A DNA stretch of 64,000 nucleotides. It comes from Flavobacteriales bacterium. Lineage in GTDB: Bacteria > Bacteroidota > Bacteroidia > UBA10329. Under the pieces are notes generated by a model, which was given only the letters and a program-made list of their open reading frames with translations, did not search any database and was not told the DNA's origin. Positions 16,343-25,940 of this stretch are shown here, piece by piece (the stretch's first letter is position 1; the number at the start of each line of letters is the position of its first letter). The stretch covers positions 42,571-106,570 of the forward strand of contig JAIOYP010000008.1 of assembly GCA_021741155.1 (NCBI GenBank). The letters run 5' to 3'. The position numbers were made by a program, and so were the translations under genes.

Positions 16343-17299
16343 ATGGCAGCAAAAACAGGCATATTAGTGATAGGCGCTTCGGGCCAGATTGGTACGGAAC
16401 TGGTGATGGGATTGCGTTCACGATACGGTACCGAAAACGTGGTCGCATCTGATCTTAAAACAGCCTCAACAGAGGTTTTGGAAAGCGGCCCGTTCGAACA
16501 ATTGGACGTTTTGGATCGCGAAAGGCTTCATCAGATTGTCGTTCATTATAATATTGGTCAAGTGTATTTGCTGGCTGCTTTGCTCTCAGCTACTGCCGAG
16601 CAAAAGGTAATGCCAGCTTGGAACCTCAATATGTATGGACTTTTCTATGTGCTCGAAATGGCCAAGGAAGGAATCGTTGATAAGATTTACTGGCCAAGTT
16701 CGATTGCGGTTTTCGGTCCAAACACTCCCAAATTAAACACACCGCAATCAACCATTGCAGAGCCGACCACTGTTTATGGCATCAGCAAATTGGCAGGTGA
16801 GCGTTGGTGCGAATACTATTTCAATCGCTACGGAGTAGACGTTCGCAGTTTGCGCTATCCAGGCCTCATTGGCTACAAAAGCAATCCAGGAGGTGGCACA
16901 ACAGATTACGCTGTGGACATTTTCCACAAAGCCGTTTCAGCACAACCTTTTGAATGTTTCCTTTCAGAGAACACCCGATTGCCAATGATGTATATGCCAG
17001 ATGCCATTCGGGCTACCATTGGTATTATGGAAGTGGAAAGCGAGAAGGTGAAAATCCGATCTAGCTACAACATTTCTGGCTTTGATTTCACGCCAGTTGA
17101 ATTGGCGGATGAAATAAAAAAGCACATCAGCGATTTCCAGATAACCTATAATCCAGATTTCAGACAGGCAATTGCCGATAGCTGGCCATCATCTTTAGAT
17201 GATTCTCGTGCACGTGAAGATTGGGGTTGGAAAAACGATTATTCGTTAGAAATGATGACAGCAGATATGCTAAGTCATCTGACGACAACGGTCAGTTAA
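16343..17299 (+). CDS. tdh: L-threonine 3-dehydrogenase, SDR/epimerase type
   Basis: A 318-residue protein from the ATG at 16343; the track starts one codon earlier at TTG. The NAD-binding motif is VIGASGQIGTEL. The active site has the Ser of WPSSIAVFG and YGISK. The segment RYPGLIGYKSNPGGGTTDYA is characteristic of the short-chain-type threonine dehydrogenases found in Bacteroidota and animals. It oxidises threonine to 2-amino-3-ketobutyrate, the entry to glycine and acetyl-CoA. Its end overlaps the convergent siaC-like gene by 8 bp. Confidence 0.9.
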   Translation: MAAKTGILVIGASGQIGTELVMGLRSRYGTENVVASDLKTASTEVLESGPFEQLDVLDRERLHQIVVHYNIGQVYLLAALLSATAEQKVMPAWNLNMYGLFYVLEMAKEGIVDKIYWPSSIAVFGPNTPKLNTPQSTIAEPTTVYGISKLAGERWCEYYFNRYGVDVRSLRYPGLIGYKSNPGGGTTDYAVDIFHKAVSAQPFECFLSENTRLPMMYMPDAIRATIGIMEVESEKVKIRSSYNISGFDFTPVELADEIKKHISDFQITYNPDFRQAIADSWPSSLDDSRAREDWGWKNDYSLEMMTADMLSHLTTTVS

Positions 17300-17675
17300 A
17301 CTCCGTGTAGCGAATATCAAAGGTCAAATCAAAGGCCTCAATAAACATGTCGATGTCTTCTTGGATTCCATCGTCATCTTCTTCAAATTCCCAAATAACC
17401 TTCGTTTCGTGACCTTGTTTTTTGGCCCGAATCATTGTAATGAACAACTCCGCAAGAGCCTTACTTGTGGCGGAATTGTAATACTCTAATCGTACGTGAA
17501 CGACTTTGATAGGATTGTCGGAATCCTGCAAGGTTTTAAACCTCACAAGGATTGGGTCAAAGAAATCCATTCCTTCTTCGGGATACGAGCGTCCTTCAAT
17601 CTTCAAGATTGACTCTTGGCGATCAAGTACTACATACGGAGAGCGATCAGTCGCTTCTATTGTCCACTTTTCCAT
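17292..17675 (-). CDS. SiaC family regulatory protein (DUF1987)
   Basis: A 127-residue protein. It shows the family opening ATDRSPYVVLD, then GRSYPEEGMDFFDPI, and a central VRLEYYNSATSKALAELF like the anti-sigma-antagonist-like fold. In Pseudomonas the SiaC phosphoprotein switches a diguanylate cyclase. In Bacteroidota the partner is unknown, and no SiaB kinase or SiaA phosphatase gene is next to it. A -7 box (TACCTTTG, 17684-17691 on the minus strand) lies 8 bp before its ATG. Confidence 0.85.
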   Translation of the reverse strand: MEKWTIEATDRSPYVVLDRQESILKIEGRSYPEEGMDFFDPILVRFKTLQDSDNPIKVVHVRLEYYNSATSKALAELFITMIRAKKQGHETKVIWEFEEDDDGIQEDIDMFIEAFDLTFDIRYTEFN

Positions 17676-17791
17676 TGGTGAATCAAAGGTAAGGATTCAA
17701 TGGAAATTACGTCAAATCATTAGTTCGACCAACTGCATGGAACAATTTTTAGCAATTGCAGTATAAAAATCCAAAAACGTAGAAGATTGCG

Positions 17792-18631
17792 ATGCGAGGA
17801 AAGATACTTCTAACATTATTCATAGGATTTGCTGGGCGTACTGTTTCTGCTCAATCTTTCGAGATTGTGGGCAAGGACACTATAAATGTGCGTGACGCCA
17901 GTAATCAAAAACAAGGTTGGTGGAAAGTCTATAATTCTGATGGAAAATATCAGGGATATGAACCAACAGACCTTGTGGAAGAAGGCGAATACTTGAACAA
18001 CAAGAAGACAGATGTTTGGACCAAGTATTATCCGAATGGAAACAAGAAGCACGAACTGACTTTTGCCAATAATGTTGCAAACGGATATGCCAAAATCTAT
18101 TACCGAAACGGCCAACTTCAAGAAGAGGGAATTTGGAAAATGAATCAGTGGTCTGGCCAGTACAAGTATTATTTTGAGAACGGAAATCTCAAATACGATT
18201 GGAGCTACAACTCATCTGGAAAGCGAGATGGCGAACAGAAGTATTTTCATGAAAATGGAAATTTGATGTACCTCGGAGCTTGGCAGCAGGGTAAAGAGGC
18301 GGGCGAATTGGTTGAATACTACGAAGATGGTTCGGTGAAAGCCAAACGTTACTTCAATGACGGAAAGGTTATTCCAGAAAAAACCAAGAACCTAGACAGA
18401 GGAAAAGAGTTTGATGCAAACGTTAAGAAATACTCTGGAAAACCAGTTGCGAAACAGCTAGGGCGTGGCGAATTGGTTGATGGCTACAACAAGACAATGA
18501 ATGCTGATGGAACCGTCTCCAAAGAAGGAACCTTTAAAGATAAGCGCTTGATTGATGGTAAAGTTTACGTTTATGAGAATGGTAAAGTGATTCAAACCAT
18601 TGTTTACCAAGGCGGAAAAAGAAAGGAATAA
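17792..18631 (+). CDS. Exported MORN-variant repeat protein (YwqK-like)
   Basis: A 279-residue protein. A signal peptide ends around TVSAQ. Repeats of about 23 residues follow, such as KYYPNGNKKHEL, YYRNGQLQEEG, YYFENGNLKYDW, YFHENGNLMYLG and YYEDGSVKAK: the toxin_YwqK/MORN_2 pattern (Y-x-NG-x-L/K). Despite the family label, a toxin-antitoxin role is not established and no partner is adjacent. In Bacteroidota such proteins are common surface or periplasmic proteins of unknown function. It lies upstream of cysS on the same strand. Confidence 0.85.
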   Translation: MRGKILLTLFIGFAGRTVSAQSFEIVGKDTINVRDASNQKQGWWKVYNSDGKYQGYEPTDLVEEGEYLNNKKTDVWTKYYPNGNKKHELTFANNVANGYAKIYYRNGQLQEEGIWKMNQWSGQYKYYFENGNLKYDWSYNSSGKRDGEQKYFHENGNLMYLGAWQQGKEAGELVEYYEDGSVKAKRYFNDGKVIPEKTKNLDRGKEFDANVKKYSGKPVAKQLGRGELVDGYNKTMNADGTVSKEGTFKDKRLIDGKVYVYENGKVIQTIVYQGGKRKE

Positions 18632-18654
18632 GACATTCAGTAGTGGCGTAAGCC

Positions 18655-18662
18655 TATCTTTG
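18655..18662 (+). promoter_or_regulatory. -7 box TATCTTTG upstream of cysS
   Basis: An exact TAnnTTTG match, 19 bp before the cysS start codon. It probably drives the cysS to DUF4296 gene run. Confidence 0.55.
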
Positions 18663-18681
18663 CCGCTCAGCGAGAATAAGA

Positions 18682-20172
18682 ATGAGTAGCAAGCTTCACG
18701 TTTACAATACAATTACCCGAAAAAAAGAAGAGTTCGTTCCTGCAAACCCACCGTTTGTGGGAATGTACGTTTGTGGACCAACTGTTTATGGCGATGCTCA
18801 CTTGGGTCACGCGCGTTCGGCCATCACGTTCGATATTGTTTTTCGATACTTGAAACATCTTGGTTTCAAGGTGCGCTACGTTCGTAACATTACCGATGTT
18901 GGCCACTTAGAGAATGATGCTGACCACGGAGAAGACAAGATTGCCAAGAAAGCGCGGTTAGAGCAGTTGGAGCCAATGGAGGTTGTCCAATATTACAAGG
19001 ATCGTTACCACAAGGACATGGATGCGTTGAACAACAACCGCCCATCCATTGAGCCACAAGCTTCTGGTCATATTATCGAGCAAATTGCCATGACTGAGAA
19101 CCTTCTTGCAAACGGATTTGCGTACGTTTCAAACGGCTCGGTTTATTTTGATGTAGAGAAATATTCGGCTTCCCATCACTACGGAAAGCTTTCGGGGAGA
19201 AAGATTGAGGACTTGCAATCGAATAGCCGTGACCTTGAAGGTCAGGGCGAAAAACGCAGTCAGCTGGATTTTGCACTTTGGAAAAAAGCGTCTCCCGAAC
19301 ACATCATGCGTTGGCCTTCGCCTTGGAGCGATGGTTTTCCGGGATGGCATATCGAATGCTCGGTTATGAGTAGCAAATACCTTGGCAATTCCTTCGATAT
19401 TCATGGAGGAGGGCTGGACCTTTTGTTCCCGCATCACGAATGTGAAATTGCGCAATCGGTTGGGGCAAATGGTGTGGAGCCCGTTCGTTATTGGTTGCAC
19501 AATAACATGATTACTCTCAATGGTCAGAAAATGGCCAAGTCGTTGGGAAACACAATCATGTTGCACGAGTTCTTTTCTGGCAATAATACATTGCTTGAAC
19601 AGGCTTACGACCCGTTGACCATCCGCTTTTTCATCCTGCAAGCTCATTATAGAAGCACGCTTGATTTTAGCAATGAAGCGTTGATTGCGGCTCAAAAAGG
19701 CTACTCAAAATTGAAAACTGCTATTGCAGTAGCCAAGGAACTTTCGTTGAATTGGAATTCAGACAGCCTAGAGGTTGCGAATAAAATTGCAGCATGGTCG
19801 GATGAATTGGCGGATGCCATGAATGACGACATGAACACGGCTTTGACAATTGCCACGCTGTTTGAGATGTCATCGTACATAAATGGTTTGAAAAACGGAC
19901 AAGAAAAGTTGATTCCGAGCAAGAGTGAGTTTGAACAAATCACTCAGCTATTTGTGGCTTATTTTGAAGAGGTTCTTGGGTTAGGAAGTGAGGCAAACGG
20001 AAATCAATCGGCCGAAATTCTGAATGATGTGATGGATGTACTTCTCGAATTAAGAAGCAGCGCAAAACAGAACAAAGATTATAGCACGGCTGATGCCATT
20101 CGAGATAAACTGAAGGCAATTGGCGTAACAATAATGGACGGAAAAGATGGCGCTGACTGGCAGGTGGACTGA
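18682..20172 (+). CDS. cysS: Cysteine--tRNA ligase
   Basis: A 496-residue class I synthetase. The HIGH-type motif is [11 protein letters not shown], the KMSKS-type motif is KMAKSLGN, and zinc ligands are seen in [14 protein letters not shown] and HHECEIAQ. It charges tRNA-Cys in the cytoplasm. It heads a tightly packed same-strand run (M28 peptidase, two glycosyltransferases, dihydroorotase, DUF4296). Its 3' end overlaps the next gene by 26 bp. Confidence 0.97.
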   Translation: MSSKLHVYNTITRKKEEFVPANPPFVGMYVCGPTVYGDAHLGHARSAITFDIVFRYLKHLGFKVRYVRNITDVGHLENDADHGEDKIAKKARLEQLEPMEVVQYYKDRYHKDMDALNNNRPSIEPQASGHIIEQIAMTENLLANGFAYVSNGSVYFDVEKYSASHHYGKLSGRKIEDLQSNSRDLEGQGEKRSQLDFALWKKASPEHIMRWPSPWSDGFPGWHIECSVMSSKYLGNSFDIHGGGLDLLFPHHECEIAQSVGANGVEPVRYWLHNNMITLNGQKMAKSLGNTIMLHEFFSGNNTLLEQAYDPLTIRFFILQAHYRSTLDFSNEALIAAQKGYSKLKTAIAVAKELSLNWNSDSLEVANKIAAWSDELADAMNDDMNTALTIATLFEMSSYINGLKNGQEKLIPSKSEFEQITQLFVAYFEEVLGLGSEANGNQSAEILNDVMDVLLELRSSAKQNKDYSTADAIRDKLKAIGVTIMDGKDGADWQVD

Positions 20173-21127
20173 GGTTTCCGTTCTAGTCGGTTTGGCAATT
20201 TTGATAATTGCCTGCAATCCGAATCGGAATTCAGAGTCTGAACTTGTTCTGAAACCATCTCCTGTTTTTAATTCGGATTCCGCTCATGAATTTGTGGCCA
20301 AACAGGTCGCCTTTGGTCCGCGCGTTCCAGCTTCTGAACCACACCAATCTTGCGGAGATTACTTGGTTTCATCCCTAGAGCGATACGGTTTTGAGGTTAC
20401 TGAACAGGTTGACAGCGTTGCATCTTTTGGTGGTGTAATTCTTCCTTTAAGAAACATTATTGCCACGTATAATTTGACCAACCCAAAGCGGATTATTCTT
20501 GCGGCACATTGGGACACGCGTCCATACGCTGATCGAGATGACACATTGAAAACAATCCCGTTTGATGGCGCGAATGATGGCGCAAGCGGGGTTGGAGTCC
20601 TTCTTGAAATTGCTCGTACAATCGCAGCCAATCCGCTGAATATCGGAGTAGAGATTATGCTATTTGATATTGAAGATCAGGGGCGACCAGCCTACGATTC
20701 AGACACGGATGACCCCGAACACTACTACTGTTTGGGCTCACGTTATTGGGCAAATGTTTCCAAAGGCCACAAGGCCGAGTACGGAATCCTGTTGGACATG
20801 GTGGGTGCCGAAAACGCTCGGTTTACCATGGAAGGCGTATCAATGCAATATGCCGAACCAATTGTTCGCAAGGTTTGGGGCATTGGCAACCAGCTTGGTT
20901 ATTCTGACCAATTCCGCTATAACCGCACATCGCATATCGTTGACGACCATACCTACATCAACGAAATTGTAGGTATTCCCTTTATCGACATCATTCATTA
21001 TGACGCCAGTACCGAAACTCGTTTTTGGACTAAGTGGCACACACACGAGGACGACCTAAGCGTGATTGACAGAAAGACGTTGGAAGCGGTTGGGCAAACG
21101 GTGATTCAAACCCTTTACAATGAATAA
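20147..21127 (+). CDS. M28 family zinc peptidase / glutaminyl cyclase-like lipoprotein
   Basis: A 326-residue protein. The N-terminus is a lipoprotein signal peptide with lipobox LIIAC (Cys23). Two-zinc site residues are visible: [44 protein letters not shown] and the final His in [12 protein letters not shown]. This pattern fits both M28 aminopeptidases and bacterial glutaminyl-peptide cyclotransferases, which are often annotated interchangeably in Bacteroidota. It should act in the periplasm or at the outer membrane. The start overlaps cysS, which suggests translational coupling. Confidence 0.88.
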   Translation: MALTGRWTEVSVLVGLAILIIACNPNRNSESELVLKPSPVFNSDSAHEFVAKQVAFGPRVPASEPHQSCGDYLVSSLERYGFEVTEQVDSVASFGGVILPLRNIIATYNLTNPKRIILAAHWDTRPYADRDDTLKTIPFDGANDGASGVGVLLEIARTIAANPLNIGVEIMLFDIEDQGRPAYDSDTDDPEHYYCLGSRYWANVSKGHKAEYGILLDMVGAENARFTMEGVSMQYAEPIVRKVWGIGNQLGYSDQFRYNRTSHIVDDHTYINEIVGIPFIDIIHYDASTETRFWTKWHTHEDDLSVIDRKTLEAVGQTVIQTLYNE

Positions 21128-21130
21128 GGT

Positions 21131-22228
21131 TTGAGAATTCTGATTGTCTCAAATATTAAAGAAAACGGATACGGAGAAAGTACTCGTCCCTACTTTATTG
21201 GGAACGGACTTGCCGATTTGGGACACAAAATTTTGCACGTTTGTGAGAAATCTGGAAGAGAAGGTAATCGCGTGGCCTTCTTTCGAAGAGATTCACTTAA
21301 AACACCTTTTGCTTTTCTTGATAGAATCTTAAACCCTTTGTGGTTCTTAATTCGGGTGAATATCTTCAGGCCGGATGTTATTTATGTTCATCAACTTAAT
21401 AATTGGAATTGGGTGAGGCTTTCTAGGGCGTTGCCTAAATCGTTGAGAGTTTACGATTCTCACACCTCGGTTTACTTCGAACACGGCCATTTTGGTGCAA
21501 CTGGAGATCGACATGAGATCACATTTGTAAGAGAACAGAACGCTGTTTCGGAACCAGATCGTGTCATCACGGTATCCTCGGAAACGAAGAAAATCCTCTC
21601 GGAGCTCTATGCGGTTGCGGATGAAAAAATTTCAATTGTCAAGAACGCCACACAGATACGGCCAATTGGAGAACCAGTTTTCCCGACAAACGCTAAGTTT
21701 ATATGTACTTCCGTTCTGCCAATTGATGGATTTCCGAGCAACGACATGGCCTTGGAAATGCTGCTTGAGATTGCGGCACAAACTGAAGCGATAGATCCAA
21801 ATATCACGTTTGTGGTTATCGGTGGCGGGAAGAAACCCGAACCCCAAAGCAATAATGTTCTCTATACCGGATTTGTTGAAGATTTTGAGACTGAAATCCT
21901 AAAGTCGAACATTTGTTTGGCATCGTATCCCGAGAAAGCTGTTTGTGGTGGTGTTCGAAATAAAGTGTGTGATTTCATGGCACTAGCTCAGGCAATTGTC
22001 AGTACTACCGAAGGAATGCGCGGATTTGATGATGCAATTGCCGGAACCGATTATGTGCTTGCGAATACGCCCGAAGAATTTGTCAGTGAGATTTTGCGCT
22101 TGAAAAAGGACTCCGATAGGATTCAGCAATTGAAATTAAGGTCGCTAGTCCTTGGTAAAAAGTACCAGTGGTCGAATAGAGTAAAAGAGGTTGAAGCTAT
22201 ATTCGAATCACTTACCACGCGAAGTTGA
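21131..22228 (+). CDS. Glycosyltransferase, GT4-like (group 1)
   Basis: A 365-residue protein with an apparent TTG start at 21131, three bases after the preceding stop. The N-terminal Rossmann-like domain (RILIVSNIKENGYGESTRPY) and C-terminal GT-B domain (VFVV-type IGGGKKPEPQS, then ICLASYPEKAVCGGVRNKVCDFMA, in the position of the nucleotide-sugar-binding E-x7-E region) indicate a retaining GT-B enzyme. Donor and acceptor cannot be told. It is followed by a dolichol-phosphate-mannose-synthase-like gene, so a role in surface glycan or glycoprotein assembly is possible. Confidence 0.8.
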   Translation: MRILIVSNIKENGYGESTRPYFIGNGLADLGHKILHVCEKSGREGNRVAFFRRDSLKTPFAFLDRILNPLWFLIRVNIFRPDVIYVHQLNNWNWVRLSRALPKSLRVYDSHTSVYFEHGHFGATGDRHEITFVREQNAVSEPDRVITVSSETKKILSELYAVADEKISIVKNATQIRPIGEPVFPTNAKFICTSVLPIDGFPSNDMALEMLLEIAAQTEAIDPNITFVVIGGGKKPEPQSNNVLYTGFVEDFETEILKSNICLASYPEKAVCGGVRNKVCDFMALAQAIVSTTEGMRGFDDAIAGTDYVLANTPEEFVSEILRLKKDSDRIQQLKLRSLVLGKKYQWSNRVKEVEAIFESLTTRS

Positions 22229-22274
22229 CACTTCCTGTTTGAAACGATTTACCTTAGCAACGAATTTAAACGCA

Positions 22275-23006
22275 GTGCAAGACAGCCTAGTAATCATACC
22301 AACCTACAACGAGAAGGAGAACATCCAACAGATGATCCGCAAGGTGATGTCGTTGGATAAGAAGTTCGACTTACTCATTATTGACGATGGATCGCCAGAC
22401 GGAACGGCTGCCATGGTGAAGGCGTTGATGCCTGAATGCGAAGGTCGCCTGTTTATGGAAGAACGCTCAGGAAAACTTGGCCTCGGGACGGCTTACATCC
22501 ACGGATTTAAATGGGCATTGGCTCGCCATTATCAGTTCGTATTTGAGATGGATTGCGATTTTTCGCACAATCCGGAGGATTTGATAAGACTGTATGACGC
22601 TGCGGTGAACGAACCTGCAGACATGGTCATTGGTTCGCGCTACATCAAAGGAGTGAACGTGGTTAACTGGCCAATGGGTCGGGTGCTGATGTCGTATTAC
22701 GCTTCGGCCTACGTTCGTTTCGTTACCGGAATGAAGATTAGAGATACAACCGCGGGCTTCAAATGCTATCGCAGAATTGTGTTGGAAACCATTCCGCTCA
22801 ACAAAATCAAATTCTTCGGTTATGCATTTCAGATAGAGATGAAATTCATCACGTGGAAGTATGGATTCACCATCAAAGAAGTGCCCATCATCTTTACGGA
22901 TAGAACCGCAGGAGAGTCGAAAATGAGTGGAGGCATCTTTAAAGAAGCCATTTTCGGGGTGCTAGAAATGAAATGGAAAAGCTTTTTTAGAAGCTACAAA
23001 CGATAA
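22275..23006 (+). CDS. Polyprenol-phosphate mannosyltransferase-like GT2 (Dpm1 family)
   Basis: I start at GTG 22275 (VQDSLVIIPTYNE), giving 243 residues, because the longer ORF overlaps the upstream gene and a -7-like box (TACCTTAG, 22250-22257) lies between. Family features are IIPTYNEKENI, IIDDGSPDGTA, the metal-binding EMDCDFSHNPED and VIGSRYIKG. There are no C-terminal membrane helices, as in the soluble Dpm1 branch. It should load mannose (or another hexose) onto a polyprenyl phosphate at the inner membrane, feeding O-glycosylation or surface glycans. Confidence 0.9.
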   Translation: MQDSLVIIPTYNEKENIQQMIRKVMSLDKKFDLLIIDDGSPDGTAAMVKALMPECEGRLFMEERSGKLGLGTAYIHGFKWALARHYQFVFEMDCDFSHNPEDLIRLYDAAVNEPADMVIGSRYIKGVNVVNWPMGRVLMSYYASAYVRFVTGMKIRDTTAGFKCYRRIVLETIPLNKIKFFGYAFQIEMKFITWKYGFTIKEVPIIFTDRTAGESKMSGGIFKEAIFGVLEMKWKSFFRSYKR

Positions 23007-23010
23007 AACC

Positions 23011-24345
23011 ATGAGATACTTAATCAAAGGCGCAACCATTGTAAACGAAGGAAAACAAGAGGTGAAAGACCTTTTGATTGAGGACGGTTTGATTGCGAAA
23101 ATTGGCAGCAACATTAGCGTTGATGGAAGCGTGAACGAGATTAATGCCGATGGCTTGTTCCTCATTCCTGGCATTATAGACGACCAAGTACATTTTCGAG
23201 AGCCGGGACTAACCCACAAAGGCGAACTCTTTACCGAATCTCGCGCAGCGGTTGCTGGCGGAATTACCAGTTACATGGAAATGCCGAACACGGTTCCCAA
23301 TGCGCTTACGCAGGAACTGTTGCAGGATAAATACAATCGCGCAGCGGAGGTTTCTTTGGCCAATTACTCCTTCTTTATGGGCGCATCTAACGATAACATG
23401 GACGAGGTGCTGAAAACCGATGAGAAAAACGTCTGCGGCATCAAGATTTTTATGGGTTCATCAACCGGAAATATGTTGGTTGATAATGAGCTTACGCTTG
23501 ATGGCATCTTCTCTGAATGTCCCATGCTTATTGCTACCCATTGCGAGGATGAGGCTACAATCCGAGCCAATACGGCCCAAGCCATCGAGCAATTTGGTGG
23601 CGAAATCCCGATGGAGCAACACCCACTAATCAGAAGTGTGGAAGCCTGCTACAAGTCATCATCCAAGGCGATTGAACTAGCCAAAAAGCACAACACGCGC
23701 TTGCACATTTTGCACATATCCACAGAAAAGGAAACGCATTTGTTTGATAATTCTGTTCCGTTGGCGCAGAAACGAATCACGGCCGAGGCATGCATCCATC
23801 ACCTCACGTTCAACGATTCGATGTATGAAACCAAGGGAACGCTGCTGAAATGGAACCCTGCGGTGAAGACGGAAGCAGACCGAAAAGGCATTTTTCAAGC
23901 CTTGCTTGACGATAGAATTGACATCATTGCCACAGACCATGCACCACATACGTGGGATGAGAAGCAGAACACCTACCTGAAAGCACCTTCTGGCGGACCA
24001 TTGGTGCAACATGCACTACCAGCCATGATGGAGCACGTAAAGAATGGCGCCATCACCATAGAACGGATGGTGGAGAAAATGTGCCATGCACCAGCCATCT
24101 GCTTTCAAATGGAAAACCGCGGCTTTATCCGCGAAGGCTACGCAGCCGACCTTGTGCTCGTAAACCCGAAGAACAATTGGACGGTTTCTAAGGAGAATAT
24201 TCTCTACAAATGTGGCTGGTCAATCTTTGATGGAACAACCTTTTCATCGTCCATTACCCACACATTCGTGAACGGAAACTTGGCCTATGCGAACGGAAAA
24301 TTGAACGATTCTATTCTTGGTCAACGCCTCACCTTTAACCGATGA
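23011..24345 (+). CDS. pyrC: Dihydroorotase (Bacteroidota type)
   Basis: A 444-residue amidohydrolase. Landmarks are PGIIDDQVHFREPGLTH (about 53-69), MEMPNTVPNA, THCEDEATI, HILHISTEKE and the C-terminal metal Asp in IATDHAPHTWDEK. It closes carbamoyl-aspartate to dihydroorotate in pyrimidine synthesis. The first His of the usual H-x-H metal motif is Gln59 here; I recall the same DDQVHFREPG in other Bacteroidota copies, so it seems a lineage feature. It is followed by a DUF4296 lipoprotein gene with a 4-bp ATGA overlap. Confidence 0.88.
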   Translation: MRYLIKGATIVNEGKQEVKDLLIEDGLIAKIGSNISVDGSVNEINADGLFLIPGIIDDQVHFREPGLTHKGELFTESRAAVAGGITSYMEMPNTVPNALTQELLQDKYNRAAEVSLANYSFFMGASNDNMDEVLKTDEKNVCGIKIFMGSSTGNMLVDNELTLDGIFSECPMLIATHCEDEATIRANTAQAIEQFGGEIPMEQHPLIRSVEACYKSSSKAIELAKKHNTRLHILHISTEKETHLFDNSVPLAQKRITAEACIHHLTFNDSMYETKGTLLKWNPAVKTEADRKGIFQALLDDRIDIIATDHAPHTWDEKQNTYLKAPSGGPLVQHALPAMMEHVKNGAITIERMVEKMCHAPAICFQMENRGFIREGYAADLVLVNPKNNWTVSKENILYKCGWSIFDGTTFSSSITHTFVNGNLAYANGKLNDSILGQRLTFNR

Positions 24346-24698
24346 AAAAAGCCACTTTTTTCCTTTTCCCCTTTTTCCTTTTTCTCATTTCCTGCCAAGG
24401 AGAAAAAAAGGAAAAGAAGCCTGCTTATGTCATTGACGAAGACAAGATGGTAAACATCATGGTAGATATGCATATCGTAGAAACGGCTTCAAACCTCAAG
24501 GTTTTTCCGCCAGATTCTGCCCAGCAGCTCTATCAGAATGCGTTTGCATCCATCTACCTCACACATGAGGTTACAAAGGCCAATTTTGATAGCAGTCTCG
24601 CGTTTTACGCAACCCAAACCGATGAGATGAATGTGATCTACGACAAAGTCTTAGAGGAGCTTTCGCAACTAGAAAGCGAGGTCAATTCTGACCAGTAG
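24342..24698 (+). CDS. DUF4296 family lipoprotein
   Basis: A 118-residue protein. The signal peptide ends in a lipobox (LISC, Cys19) followed by a lysine-rich stretch. The rest is helical, with DEDKMVNIMVDMHIVETA and a tyrosine/aspartate-rich segment, matching small Bacteroidota DUF4296 lipoproteins that commonly follow pyrC. Role unknown; probably periplasmic side of a membrane. Confidence 0.85.
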   Translation: MKKATFFLFPFFLFLISCQGEKKEKKPAYVIDEDKMVNIMVDMHIVETASNLKVFPPDSAQQLYQNAFASIYLTHEVTKANFDSSLAFYATQTDEMNVIYDKVLEELSQLESEVNSDQ

Positions 24699-24699
24699 C

Positions 24700-24804
24700 C
24701 CAACTCCGGACTTCAACTCATGGCATGTGAGTTCGAAATCATGTAGTATGAGTTTGAAATCGTGGCAAATGTGCATGAAATCGTGGCAAGTGTGTATTAA
24801 ACCG
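24700..24804. repeat. Imperfect 21-bp tandem repeat, about five units
   Basis: Four clear units begin at 24721, 24742, 24763 and 24784, with approximate consensus TGGCAnnTGnGnnTGAAATCG. A more diverged unit precedes them at 24700. The array fills the intergenic space after the DUF4296 stop and before the convergent SDR gene. No ORF fits it. Confidence 0.7.
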
Positions 24805-24839
24805 TTACTCCTCGACCCATCATACCTTATGAAAAGCAG

Positions 24840-25868
24840 TTAACCAGTAGCAGCCCCCTCCTTATCCTTCACGTACTGCTCGCACACAAAGGCAAACGAG
24901 TCGTTCATATCCCTAAAAGCGAAATCGGGTAATTGAGCAAGTAGTTTAGCATTGTCGTAGCGGTTCAATTGCAAGGCATGGTGCGCCACTTCCTTCGTAA
25001 TAAAGGGCTTTGCGCCTGAGATTGCCGACCGCAGCTTTTCTACCCGCCAAACAATCTCAGTCATCCAAGGTTTTGCTTCAAATTGGGGTGGTTTCTTATT
25101 CATATTTGCCGCCAAGCGCTCAAATACTTCTCTGTGCAGTCGGTTCTCAGCACCCACAATAAAACGGTCGTTTCGCACATCAGAAGCCATCATCCTAACC
25201 ATCACCTCGGCCACATCGCGCGCATCCACAAAACAGTTTCCGCCACGTGTATAAAACGGCAATCCTTTCCATGTTTTCTGAAAAAGAACACCCGTGCTCT
25301 GCTCCCAATCGCCAGGACCAATAATCAGCGTAGGATTAACCATAAACGCATCCAAACCTTCAATAACGCCACGCCAAACCTCCAACTCCGCATTGTGCTT
25401 ACTTATGGCGTAAGCCGCGTTGTGCTTGCTGTCTTTCCACTCATTTTTCTCGCTAATAATCTGCTCCGAACCATCGCGCCCAATGGCAGCAACCGAACTC
25501 ACGTGGCATAGTCGAACACCGCCAACCTCCAAACAAATATTCACCACGTTGGCCGTGCCCTCCGTGTTCACCTTATGCATATACGGCTCCTCCTTAGGAA
25601 TAAACGTAACCGCAGCCGCGCAATGGTAAACCTGCCTAACGCCAACCATTGCATCCTCCAAACTCGGCACATCCAACACATCGCCCTGCACCCATTCAAT
25701 CTGCTGCCAAAGCTCGTCCGCGTTTGGATTATAGTAGGCAAAGAACCTCTTCACCGCATCCCGCTTTTTTTCCGTTCTGTAGATTGCTCGTACGTGTGCG
25801 CCATCTGCCAACAGCCGCATAAGCACATGCGAACCGAGCAAACCCGTACCTCCCGTCACCAAAATCAT
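24840..25868 (-). CDS. NAD(P)-dependent epimerase/dehydratase (extended SDR)
   Basis: A 342-residue protein with an ATG start. The Rossmann motif is [12 protein letters not shown] at the N-terminus. The catalytic region has HVSSVAAIG and YAISKHNAE (Tyr and Lys), and [11 protein letters not shown] matches the dihydroflavonol-reductase-like branch of extended SDRs. Substrate unknown. It is divergent from pgk with 72 bp between start codons. Confidence 0.88.
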   Translation of the reverse strand: MILVTGGTGLLGSHVLMRLLADGAHVRAIYRTEKKRDAVKRFFAYYNPNADELWQQIEWVQGDVLDVPSLEDAMVGVRQVYHCAAAVTFIPKEEPYMHKVNTEGTANVVNICLEVGGVRLCHVSSVAAIGRDGSEQIISEKNEWKDSKHNAAYAISKHNAELEVWRGVIEGLDAFMVNPTLIIGPGDWEQSTGVLFQKTWKGLPFYTRGGNCFVDARDVAEVMVRMMASDVRNDRFIVGAENRLHREVFERLAANMNKKPPQFEAKPWMTEIVWRVEKLRSAISGAKPFITKEVAHHALQLNRYDNAKLLAQLPDFAFRDMNDSFAFVCEQYVKDKEGAATG

Positions 25869-25927
25869 GTTCCAAAAGTATCATTACCAAGATTGAATTT
25901 GATTGTCTTTAAGCAAGGGTTGATTTT

Positions 25928-25935
25928 TACTTTTG
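25928..25935 (+). promoter_or_regulatory. -7 box TACTTTTG, 5 bp before the pgk ATG
   Basis: An exact TAnnTTTG match. The ATG follows after CGGCC, which supports the ATG at 25941 as the real start rather than the long extension in the ORF track, and predicts a leaderless message. Confidence 0.6.
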
Positions 25936-25940
25936 CGGCC

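Noticed and set aside
25083-25511. 142-residue plus-strand ORF
   Set aside because: Antisense to the SDR gene. It is open because of biased codon use on the other strand.
25575-25940. N-terminal extension of phosphoglycerate kinase
   Set aside because: It overlaps the divergent SDR gene, has no similarity to the family, and a -7 box sits just before the ATG at 25941.
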